A stretch of 64,000 bases of DNA from Dermacentor variabilis (lineage: Eukaryota > Arthropoda > Arachnida > Ixodida > Ixodidae). The position numbers and the translations under genes were made by a program. Every line of letters starts with the position of its first letter. Position 1 is the first letter of the stretch. Positions 1-10,800 of this stretch are shown in pieces. The stretch is from positions 51,376,255-51,440,254 of the forward strand of contig NC_134576.1 of the NCBI RefSeq assembly GCF_050947875.1, in the 5' to 3' direction. The notes beneath the pieces were generated by a model. That model had not been told where the DNA came from. It did no database searches and worked only from the letters and a program-made list of their open reading frames with translations.

Positions 1-262
1 GCGAGCGTCTCAGTGCGCGTTTTCTGCTACTCACCGAACATCGCAGTCCCGGTGCCATGCAAGACAGAAATCTTCCTCGCGCATGTGCTTGCTGCATAGC
101 CGAGTTGTAGCCAATGGCTGTTTGCTGGTTCCGAGTTTCGCGAGCCAAGCTTCACGCAGCTTGCCCTGCGGCTACGTGTAAATAAGGTGACGCCAGGCTC
201 CGTTTTTGTGGAAATAGAAATTTCTAAACTTTGTTGGTGCTACTGACAAAAAGCACGACCAT
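1..262. other. No gene recognised
   Basis: This stretch lies just upstream of a Harbinger transposase fragment and may be the eroded 5' part of the same element, but no reading frame or terminal repeat is recognisable here. Confidence 0.4.
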
Positions 263-562
263 TTGAACGCATCACCGATCTCTGGTTCTGTGTACTTCAA
301 CTATAAGCATCAACCGCATGGTACCTGTGATGCAGGCTACAGGTTTACGTCTGTTCACATAGTATCTTACAACAGGGAGACAATGGTGTTTTCAGCATCC
401 GCACTAAGACGCATTATTGACAATGCACACGTAATGTTCCCATCCCTGGTAGCCTTGCCAAATGATGGTCCTGTGCTTCCATTTGTGATGGTAAGTGACG
501 ATACTTTTCCCTTAAAACTGAACTTGACGAAACCATACTCTGAAGTTCAACCCCCAAATTGA
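263..562 (+). pseudogene. PIF/Harbinger-type transposase fragment (DDE_Tnp_4 fold)
   Basis: A 99-codon open stretch resembles the catalytic core of PIF/Harbinger transposases, nuclear enzymes that cut and rejoin element ends. The diagnostic pieces are SGSVYFNYK near residue 7, CDAGYRF near residue 23, where the first catalytic Asp sits, and SDDTFPLKLNLTKPY near residues 78-92, where the second sits. A whole enzyme is about 350-400 aa, so this is a central fragment. It lacks the N-terminal DNA-binding region and the third acidic residue. The spacing between NYK and CDAGYRF is shorter than usual, which suggests a small internal deletion. The opening Met is only the first ATG of the open stretch. 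The family is clear from the motifs; loss of function is inferred from truncation. Confidence 0.75.
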
Positions 563-969
563 AAGAAAAGGGTGTACAATTAGCTCTCAAGAGCATGATG
601 GTGCATAGAAAATGCTTTCGGAATTATGCGATTATGATGTAGGGTGCTTCAGAACAACGCGGGTGTGTTGCAAGATAATACAATTTCCATCATGCTAGTA
701 CATTGCAAGTACAAACAGGCTCTGCTTATCATTTCTTACACAAACAGATAAGTAAAAACCATAAGAAACGCTAAGCCCCATAATAAAAAATGCACCTCAA
801 CCCATGGGCTACCAAATATTATGCGCTCTGCAGGGCTTCCCGTGGCAATTATTCTTGCCCATACGGGCACTGCAGGAGTTTACACTAAATACTAAACTAA
901 CTTCGACATGCAGTGTAATCTATTGGGAACATTTTTAAAATGTATACCGACCCTTTTTGCGGTGATCCC
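563..969. other. No gene recognised
   Basis: AT-rich sequence with short open frames only. I see no motif, terminal repeat or RNA gene. Confidence 0.4.
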
Positions 970-1228
970 GTGGGCGCTGCCATGTTTGATCACGTGGTGA
1001 TGCGTTCATTGTGTGCCTCAACTGCCTCCGTGTTTACAATGGGTGTGTACGACGCCTGTGCGGCTTAGCGAATCTTTGTTTCGGGAGAGATCGCAGATGG
1101 CGACTAGGTAGACGACACGAAGCTTTTGGCCGCAGCTTCAGAGAACATGCAAAAGTGCTTCTGGAGCTGATGGCCAAACGGCGTGAGCAGCACATATGGT
1201 GCTTGTTCTAAAAGTGGGGCTAAATATG
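970..1228 (+). repeat. Dispersed repeat copy A1
   Basis: This segment matches the reverse complement of 16600-16860 over about 250 bases. Shared blocks include CCATGTTTGATCAC, GTGTTTACAATGG, GACGACAC.AAGCTTT and a shared end near CTAAAAG. The two copies are moderately diverged. The family is a transposon-derived repeat I cannot name, and no intact ORF survives. Confidence 0.7.
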
Positions 1229-3066
1229 TATTCCAAGCTATCCAAACTGTCCGCTCATGAATTGAGTCAAGATTAATGTGTTTTGCTCTTCGTTCTCTAT
1301 AGTTGGCAAATATTTTGAGGCAGCGGCTTGGCACATTTTTGATTTAGTAAATTTGCTTGGTACGGTCGCTACCTGATTATTTTCTGCCTAATCGCTCGTG
1401 GGTGTGCTCAGTTCCAATAGAGTTGTCCCTGCTGCTCGCAAGGCTTGAAACGTAGTCGTTCTGTACATTGCAATACCTTTTAGCAAAGATGTATTATCGC
1501 TAGCAACTTGCTTACTCTTGTGGACCGTCATGAAACATTCAGCTTTGACCATTCGTGCACTATTGGTGTAGTTTGTCATTTATTGTACGTATATGGTGCG
1601 CATATATTCAAGTGTACACCCACTCACTTATTGACAAGGTGGCATAAGATTCCGTGCCAGTTGGGTAGATTTGTGTAGACAGTGTGTGCGAAACGTACTA
1701 TGACAGGAAGTAACGCTACTCCCTTTGTTGTTGTTTAACGAGCAGTACTGACTTTTGCCAACATTCCGGGGCTCAAGCACTTTCTTTGAAGGTTAGCGAT
1801 ACAACGCCTAAGTACGAGCAAATTTCTGTATCCTCGAAGAAAGCTGTACATGTCAGAGTGCTGGTAACATGCACAGACAGTTGCAGCAACGATCCGCGAA
1901 CTTGGCTACACAGATTCATTTCACTCCTTAGTGTGCCAGTCACAATTTTTACAGCCAACTTCTGCACACGTCTTCAATACACGATTCTATCCAGCATGAC
2001 TGGAGCACAGTGCGTGAGCGAAAACTCAGTTGCATTTCCAACAGCTGATCGTACAGAAGCAAGGCGGAAGCGGTAAAGGTTTCGTATTCGTGCGCTGCCA
2101 CTGAGGCTACATGCCGCATGCTGCCGCAAGCGCCATCTTGTTTCTCTAGAACAAACTGCTCCTCAAGAAGGGTCTATAGTATAATGCCGGTTGCACCATC
2201 TATGAATAGACTTTTTAACCAACCATACCTCGTCCAGTGAATCACCGGCTTTGGCAATAAGGCTCCTGTTCTTGTGGCTGGCAGTTCGTTGGCTTTGGTA
2301 GCCAATGGGTTAATTTGAAGCCACAAATTGACTTGGACAGGTCCGGCTCAACACAAATGCCTGCCGTTAACCAAAGAAATGCAATGAGTGTCTTGGGCAT
2401 GCTCACATCAGGCGTTGTCTTGAACCAGACTTGAGCAGGTCATGTAGTTGCTTCAAGTTATGGCACATTTCTAAATATGAGGGCAAGTAGTTATAGACTG
2501 ACGAGACAATGTTTCAAAAGTGTACCTTCATTCATTTCATAGTAAGATGTAAACAAGAGGAAACGGTCAAACTTAAATTTTTTTAATGTTTCGCACTGAG
2601 ACCCCAGCGCTGATGTGCCAGTGTAAAAAGTGTAAAGTGAAGGATTTCAAAGTCTTTCTTTCTTTTCTGTATGTGGGCGGTTGCAGCTCAGTTCTCAGAG
2701 CTTGCTAAGTTCAGTATTTGGGTTCCTCAGAATTCAATTTAGTCTATCTTTCCTAACAAAAAATTAACTAGGCCAGAGCAGAAGCCACTGTAATGCACGT
2801 TTCTACTGCAAGCTGGTGTCGCAACCTGAAAGCAGTGTCACATGTCTTTCCTGGATTATCAAACTTCCTCTCCTGGCGAGTGTGGAATATTTTTGGCATT
2901 TTAAAAGATTAATTGACTAATACAGCTCAATTTTACTTTTTTTCTTCAGTGTCACTTCAAAATCTAAAACTGAGCCTTTGGACTCTGCTCAACATTAAGT
3001 ATAAATAACCTTGCATGACATCCACAGCTGACAGACTGCATTGCTAAATTTTTTGCTTTCCACCTG
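1229..3066. other. No gene recognised
   Basis: About 1.8 kb of AT-rich DNA with short open frames of at most about 96 codons and no recognisable domain. It lies downstream of the twinfilin 3' end on the minus strand and may be intergenic. Confidence 0.4.
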
Positions 3067-3260
3067 TTGACAACACATCAGCAAACTTATGCTGCCTTTG
3101 GCATGAATACTGCCCGACTGCGTGATCCGCCCGGAAAAGTGTCGGAAGTAGCTTCAGTGAGAGGCTTGCGGTTTCAGCAGCTTCATTCAATCGAGGCAGA
3201 CACCAAAGGTATAAGTCGACAAGGCTGTGGGGGGTGTGCTTCTTTAATTTCCATGTTCTT
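3067..3260 (+). repeat. Direct repeat pair, copy 1
   Basis: This copy shares a diverged block with 4140-4350 in the same orientation. The best-conserved core is TCAGCAGCTTCA.TCAATCG, preceded by GTGAG and GGAA/GACTTCAGTGA-like segments. The copies are about 1.07 kb apart. Neither resembles a known protein. Confidence 0.55.
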
Positions 3261-4139
3261 TATAGAATATGCTCGAATAGCTGTAGACAAAGGCACCTTA
3301 ACAGCAGCAAATCCATGGTGTAAGAAAACACATTTTGTGTTAATCAAGTGCAGCACCCCTTGGAAGGTGACTGTCCCTACCTCGACTCTTGCTCTCGCAG
3401 ATGTGCCAAGGCATGCAACTGTGCTTGGCAGATACTACTATCAGGTGCATCTATGACGCACGCACAGATGCATGACACAAAATGTGGCACAATATTTCAG
3501 TGTAAGAGGTTAGAAATCTTGCAAAGAAATCAAGACGCCACATCTTCACACTCTGGTTCTTGCCACACCACAGCACAAGCCACCTTGCCAGGGGGCCAAC
3601 ACTCCAGTGCAAACACAAGTATTGGCAATTACACGTGTTCTGCATCTTCATCAGCGAGACATGTAATTCACCTGCACACATGTGATACAGGAAATGAAAA
3701 TAAAAAATAAAGAGCTCTACAAAATTTCAGTACGCCTATTTTCACAGGTCTGATTCAAAAACGGAGGAAACAAGGAGCTTATCACACAAATATATAACAA
3801 AGTGGCAGACGATCACTGAAACCATAGAAACCATATAAACCATAGAAGACTTACATTTTTGTGATTACAGAAGCATTTCTGTTTCTTTCCTTTGCAAAAT
3901 AAATAAACAATTCTGGTATGCACCACAATGCAAGCGTGCACTTCATGTGTAACGCTCCACTAACTTACCAGTGACAAAAGTCATTCTCCCACTTCATTCC
4001 TCAGGTATTTTTGTAATTGTACAGAGGTGTGTTGGGTAGATCACCTTTTGAACACCAGCTTGTGGCAGTCTCAATTGTAATGGTAGATGTAGCAGCACAT
4101 CTTATAAGCATTAAGTGCTATGAGGAAGATGGCCTTGAG

Positions 4140-4350
4140 AGAAGACAACAGACACCAAACCCTTTCAAACTGTCTATGGTATGAATACTGTCTAACCACA
4201 CAACCAACCCATAAAAAAGTGAGGGAAATGACTTCAGTGACTGGCTCGCTTCTTCAGCAGCTTCACTCAATCGAGGCAGCTAACCAAGATAAACTCGACA
4301 AGACTAAGGCTGTGTCCATTCATTCCTCTTTATCAAATGTGCTTGATTAG
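4140..4350 (+). repeat. Direct repeat pair, copy 2
   Basis: This is the second copy of the repeat at 3067-3260. It lies within the 3' flank, possibly the 3' UTR, of twinfilin exon 8. The shared core is TTCAGCAGCTTCACTCAATC. Confidence 0.55.
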
Positions 4351-4672
4351 CTAAACACCAGATTTCACTGTACTAACCCAGGCACAGTCGTGAGATGGCT
4401 GGTTAGGCTAACCACCGTCATCAAGAGGGGCAAACGTTGCATAGTGTGACAGCAGCAGTGCCGTATCCGCACTGACCAAGGAAGATGCAAGCTACACGCT
4501 TATGCATCGGCCAGAGCAGAATGTGCCTGCCTATGCTCTTGTGCCGGCGATGACGTTCGGCAGCTGCACAGCCTGTCCTCCTCACAACATTGCCGCACCG
4601 AGGCCACAACACCAGACTGCACTGCCGGGCAGACAGAATACGGGGGCCTAGAAACGGGCAGCTTCACGGGCG

Positions 4673-4828
4673 TCAATTTTCAGGATCAGTAGTCCGGATG
4701 AGGCGTCGAGCCCCACGGTTGGCCGGTCCCTTGGGCTTGGCAAATTTTTGTTTGCAGATGTTCTGCTTCGGGTGCAGCTGGTCGATCAGGAAGGCCTCAT
4801 TCAGCTCACTTGGGTCGTCGATTTCCAC
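4673..4828 (-). CDS. twf: Twinfilin exon 8 (last coding exon)
   Basis: It encodes residues 297-347 and the TGA stop at 4675-4673. The exon finishes ADF-H domain 2 with [14 protein letters not shown] and then gives the tail [17 protein letters not shown], followed by GARRLIR. In twinfilins this tail carries the capping-protein and phosphoinositide binding region. The acceptor is the AG at 4830-4829 and the exon begins in phase 0. No AATAAA was found close downstream on this strand; an ATTAAA at 3248-3243 is only a weak candidate for the poly(A) signal. Confidence 0.95.
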   Translation of the reverse strand: MEIDDPSELNEAFLIDQLHPKQNICKQKFAKPKGPANRGARRLIRTTDPEN

Positions 4829-7800
4829 CTAGGGAAGCAAGAGACCGACCAAGCGATGCAAAGGGACTTTTGAGACACCTTTCACCTCAGCTCCAAAATG
4901 TTCTAATGGCCCCCGCCGACATAACAAAAAAATTGTTCCAAACGCCATCTTGTATAAGCAGGGAGATCAAGAACGAAATGTCTTTTGGATAGTGCTATAA
5001 CTGACATGGAAGTTAAATATGATCTTAAAACATAAACCAGTACCAAGTTGCCCAGTTTACTATTATTCTTAAAGAATAAAATGCCTGCCTTTGAGAGACT
5101 GAGAGGCAAGTCTTTAATTTGTATGTGTTTGACATTTTGCAGTGTGTTTTGAAGCATGTTGCGCTCATGTTGTGTGCTGCGTGTGCTGCCTGGTGTCAAA
5201 GGCCTAGTCAGGTGGTTTTTTTTGCCGCCTTTTGCCTTGGCACCAAGACAAACCACTCTTGAGCATTGTTTTGTCAATAAACAAAAAACAAACAAAACCA
5301 ATCTTACAAATCGAAAGTGAAGGTTGTCCTATTCTATCAGTGCAACATGATGCCCTGCTCAGTGACAGGTCATGCAGCACTTGTTTTCGTGGCTGAGTAC
5401 GCAGGGTTTCTGCTGCACAACTTAGAACAGCTCCTGTCATTGTGACATTCAAAAAGATTGAAGTAAGTGACAGCACTTACTTATTACTTATTTACTTATT
5501 GCTGTTGTGCCCTAGGAAGAGCAAATGATGGTCAAGTACAAAAGAAACCATGCAAGGGCAAGTGGCCTTTGTACAAGAATGTGGATCCTTTGCTGTGCTT
5601 GAAGAAATAACATTTGGTGCAAATATCTGTGACTGCATAACCAGCTATGGGTCATTCCACGCCAACTGCCCCAACCCTGGCGCTTGAGAAAAAACACTTC
5701 TCTCAAAAAATTATGAAAATATTACAAGTATTTTAAGCATTACTTGAACACTATTTCTCCCAAATATTTTGAATGTTAAAAAAATATTTGCCCGTGTGAG
5801 CGCCATTTGAATTTCAAGAAGTGACGGAAAACCAGGTGCAAAAAACAAATTCACCAAAAATTGACAATATTGTGCATTATCTCAAAATGTGGGGTTTTGC
5901 ATTGTCCGAACATTGCTCTGTCATTATAAAAGTTTCACAAAATAACTTCGTGTTTTTTACTCCTTAGCATCGAGGTGAAAATGCACAAATTCTAGCGTTC
6001 TTGAGAAATGTTTTACAAAAGAAGGTCAGGGGAGGAAACCTGGAATTACTTGTATAGAACTGTCACTAAAACTTTCTATCTTACAAAATTTTATTTTCGC
6101 CTATGTGCTGCTCACAGGGTCCAAAATAAAAGCCTGAATTTGGCAAAACTGCTATATTGGCCTATGTTTAGACGTTAGTTAGACACTGAGGTGGTCACTG
6201 AATAAATAAGCAGAAAAGCAGGTATCATTGAGAAGAATAACAGCTTTTGCCATGAAAATTTTAATCAAAATAATTTGCATTTTCATTGAGAACAAAATTT
6301 TTGAATTTTAGTCCTACCATTGCATTACTTTGGGTCGTGCTTCTACTTCACCTGACAGCAGGTTGGCGGGTAATACAAACCAGGGTGGTGCATATGGTGG
6401 TCTGTGTGGTGAGGAATAAAAGCCAATATTACCAGAAGTTCATAAGAATTTGAATCTTGAAGGTAGGCTGACTTAAGGCAGATCAACACTGCGCACTTCT
6501 ATCCCACTGGAAGTACACAAATGCGGCCACCTATGCGTTGCGTGGCAGAGTGGGCCACAAATCACTTTCATTTTCTCGACTACCTTTATAAATGTATTCT
6601 GTGAAAATGGTTTCCTGAGGGGTGATATCTCAAAGACCCTGTGGTTTGTGTCCCAATAAAAACCTTGCAGACTACTGTCTATCTGGCCTGAAGTAGCAGG
6701 AAGAATAGTATAGACATCACAGAACTAATGAAATATGCTCAATAAAGCTCCCCTATCAATAATATTCACCAAATAATTGGCCTGTTCTGACTGGTTTCAC
6801 AGTGACTGAACGTGTTTCGTTCAAGTGGTGCTTCCAGTTCACGCTCATGAAAGTGATTTGTGGCCCACTCTACATTTTACGCGTAGGCAGTCGCATGTGT
6901 ATAGATGGTTTCCCACGCGCGATAACAGCAGCAAGAATGCAAACCCAAGAAACTTCCGGTCACGGGCCTCATCAACCTACTGCCCCTGAACACAAAGTGG
7001 ATTTTTAAGTCCTTTTACTGTGCGGAAAGTCTATTTTCAAGTTTTGAGATAAAAAATTGTGTGGCTCTGCTATCGCAAACACCAGAGAACAGTGGAGCTG
7101 CGGGAAGGACAATAAAGTAGTGCCAAAGTACACACTTAGTCATGTGTGGCTCTGCTATCGCAAACACCACAGACCAGTGGAGCTGGGGGAAATTAAGGCT
7201 TCAGAAAAATCCATGCTGCCTTCCTGCGTGGGGTGTTTCAGTTGGGACGGTGCGCCATTTGAGGCGCCGGCCGCTACAGAAGTGATTTGTTGAGATGCCA
7301 TATGCATCGGTGTTGTGTGCCAGATGCTGCACCGACGTGACAGGGTGGCAACCGCCGCGCCTTAGTTCTGATGCATACTAGCTCCGATGCCGTGTACCTG
7401 GTAGCTTCTCGAAATCTGCTGAAGCGAGCATGTGGGTTTTTATCGGAGAGCAATGACATCACTCAAGCTGTGTCCCCGCCATGCCGTGTCGCTATGCTAT
7501 GCTATCTTTTATACTCTGCTTTCACTCTCTCTCCCACAGCCCAGCAAATTCTTTTTCATGCACGCGATGCTATTTTTATACTCTGCGAACGTCAACAGAA
7601 ACCCAGCACGGTTCTAACAGCTCCACTGTAAAAAGATGCGCATTACGCCTCAAAACTAACACAAGAAATTTTCTTATAACTTACAGCAACATTCACTTGT
7701 AAAATTGTCATTATGTACAGAGAAAAAGTGTTGAAAATCTGCAGGCTTATATTTTAATGCACGCCTGCTACTCGATATCACAGCCAATGCCTTTCTAGCT

Positions 7801-10800
7801 TGCTAAATTTAGTGGACTCTATCAGTAAGCAAAACCGGAAGCCGTCTAGGGCTTATGTTTGTAAACAGTGAACGGGTGTATACTTCCAGCAGGATGGAAG
7901 TGCGCAATGTCGATCTACCTTATGTAAGCATACCTTCAAGATTCAAATTCTTATGAACTTCTGGTGCTATTGGCTTTTATTCCTCACCACACAGACCAGT
8001 GTGCCACCCCTCTGGTTTGTATTTCCCACCAACGTGCTATCAGATGAAGTGGAAACACGAACCAAAGTAATGCAATAGTGGGACTGAAATGCAAAAATTT
8101 TTTTCTCAATGAAAACACAAATTACTTTCATTAAAATTTCTGTGGCAAAAGCTGTTATTCTTATCAATGATATCAACTTTCCTGCTTATTTTTGCGTGGA
8201 CCACCTTAGTGTGTTACTAACGCATAAAACACAGGCTAAAATAGCACTTTTGCTGAAATTCAGGCTTTCATTTTGGAGCTTGTGAGCAGCACATAGGCGA
8301 AAATAAAATTTTAGAAGGTAGAAAGTTTTAGTGACAGTTCTATAAAAGTAATTCCAGGTTTCCTCCCCTGATCTTTTTCCTTGTGAAAAATTTTGCAGAA
8401 ACGCAAGAATTTTCACATTTTCACCTCAGTACTAAGGAGTAAAATACATGAAGTTATTTTGTGAAAATGTTTTATAATGAAAGAAAAATGTTCGAACAAC
8501 ACAAAACCCCAATTTTGAAATAATGCACAATATGGTCGATTTCTGGCGAATTTGTTTTTTTTTTCCACCTGGGTTTCCATCATTTTGTGAAATTCAAATG
8601 GTACTCAGGGTAGGCAAACCTTTCTTTCCATTCAAAATATTTTGGGGAAATACTGCTCAGGTAATGCTTATATACCTGTAATTTTTTCGTAATTATATGA
8701 ACGACATTATTTTTCACGAGCGGCATGGTTGGGACAGTTGACATGGAATGACCGATATAACTGCAGGGAAGAGCAGGCAGTTCATGTTGTTGACCTTTTC
8801 TGTGGCCAAGAGAGGATGCAGTTTCCCCCTCATGATGTTTAAAAGCAACACGTACTGAACCTGCGTTTGCATTAAATGATCAATAATGATGAGAATGATA
8901 GATGACGTCTAAACCCAAGCAAAACAGCCAAGGATGAGTTCAGCTTGTTGACAAAACTGTGAAATTTCTTCCAATTTTCACTGTGCTTTTCATATTACAA
9001 ACTACAGTCGACTCCTGATAATTCGAAGCCGCTTAATTGGAATTTTCAGTTAATTAGAAGTGAAGTGCTGGTCCCGTCAGTTTTGCATGTAATCCTATAG
9101 AAGAAATCGCTCGATAATTCGAAGTCCTCATCCAGTAATATTGTTTAATTGGAAGTTAATTTTCGGCCAGGATCCTCGAGGTGACCGTCATTCTTTGGTA
9201 GAATGTGCAATTTTTCAAGTGTTGCAACAGTTCCGTGCTCCGCGTTGGTGTCGTCGCCACCGCAGCCACCCGCAACGCCATCCTTCTTGGAGCGGCGCGA
9301 TTATTCATTGCTACGGCTGCCGTGGCCTCCGCGATCAACTCCGGCGGGAGGCGGAGCGGCTCCCGCCGAAAGCCACGCGCGGCTGCCGCGCGTGGCCGGA
9401 GCTGATCGCGGAGGCCACGCGGGTGCCATAGGTGCACGCAGCGCTGCATACTGGCAGTGGCGAGATTGTGCGAGATTAGTCTTGCAGCGTGCGCAGCGTA
9501 TGTCGACGCGTGTGTTTTGGTTGAGCTCCTTTGTGCGGGAAGCTCGTAGGCTAGGTTGTTCCACGAGTGATTCGGAATTGACTGTACCTAGTCGCGCAGT
9601 TTATAGCCATGGCAAACCGTGGCTCTTATCGCACGCTCGACCTGGCAACGAAAGTCGAGGTTTTGAAGGAAGTTGAGAAGGGAGGTGCCGCCAAACAAGA
9701 CATAGCGCGGAAGTACGGGATCAAGCCGAACACGCTCTGTAACTACAGCAAGAACAAGCGCACAATAATGGATGCATTTGAGAACGACAAGTTCAAGACT
9801 TCTCGGAAGCGAATGTGCACCGGCGCTTACCCAGAGTTGGAGAAGGCTCTGCTGGTTTGGATTAGGGAGGCCAAGAGCAACAAACTTCCTCTCAGCGGAG
9901 ACATAGTTGCGATGAAAGCGCGAAGGCTTGCAGCAATGTTGGGGATCGATGACTTCGTTTCGTCAGATTGGCTGACGCGCTTTAAAAATCGCCATGACCT
10001 GGTTTTCAAGAGCGTGTGTGGTGAAAAGGCGTCCGTTAACCAGGAAACATGCGCCACGTGGAAGGACGGAAAGCTGCGTGAATATCTCGCCGAATACAGA
10101 CCGGAAGACATCTTCAATGCAGATGAGACTGCACTCTTCTATCGGCTTCTACCAGAGAAGACCCTGACATTCAAGGACGACGACTGTGCTGGGGGCAAAC
10201 GCAGCAAGGAGAGAGTGTCGGTGCTGATCGCGGCAAACATGACTGGCACGGAACGATGTCGGTTACTTGTAATCGGGAAAGCCGCGAAGCCGAGATGTTT
10301 TAAAGGCGTGAAGACGCTGCCTGTGGACTATGAGGCGAACAAAAAAGCGTGGATGACGGCCGAAACCTTCAAGAGCTGGATAAGCAAATTGGACCGCAAG
10401 TTTGCTGCTTCGAACCGCAAGGTGTTGTTCCTTGTCGATCACTGCAGTGCTCACATGAATGTGCCAGCCTTGAGTGCAATACGCCTCGCATTTTTGCCTG
10501 CAAACACAACGGCTGTTTTGCAGCCAATGCACCAAGGCATCATCAAGAATGTTAAAGTCCTGTACAGGCGGCACCTCCTCTAGCGCATGATTTTGTGTAT
10601 GGATAGCTCCACAAAGTACGAGGTGAGCCTGCTTAGTGCCATCCACATGTTGGCGCGAGCATGGGATAGTGTGAAGCAAGAAACAATCGCAAACTGCTAC
10701 AGGACTTGCGGTTTTGTGGCAGCTTCTTCGGAGGATGCCTCGGAAATTTCAGCGGAGGAAGCGTCAACAAGCGAGCTTGACGGCGCTGATTTTGGTGATG

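Larger units (their letters stand above)
5648..8755. mobile_element. Fold-back element with long inverted arms
   Basis: The sequence from 5648 to about 6520 reappears in reverse complement from about 7878 to 8755. The outer ends are GGGTCATTCCACGCC at the left and GACATGGAATGACC at the right, each bordered by TA (5646-5647 and 8756-8757). Matching blocks run through both arms, for example CATAGGCGAAAATAAAATTTTA and AGTGACAGTTCTATA. The spacer of about 1.36 kb carries no recognisable transposase. This is the architecture of a non-autonomous fold-back DNA element. The superfamily is unknown to me; a TA target would fit a mariner-like mechanism, but that is inference. Confidence 0.8.
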
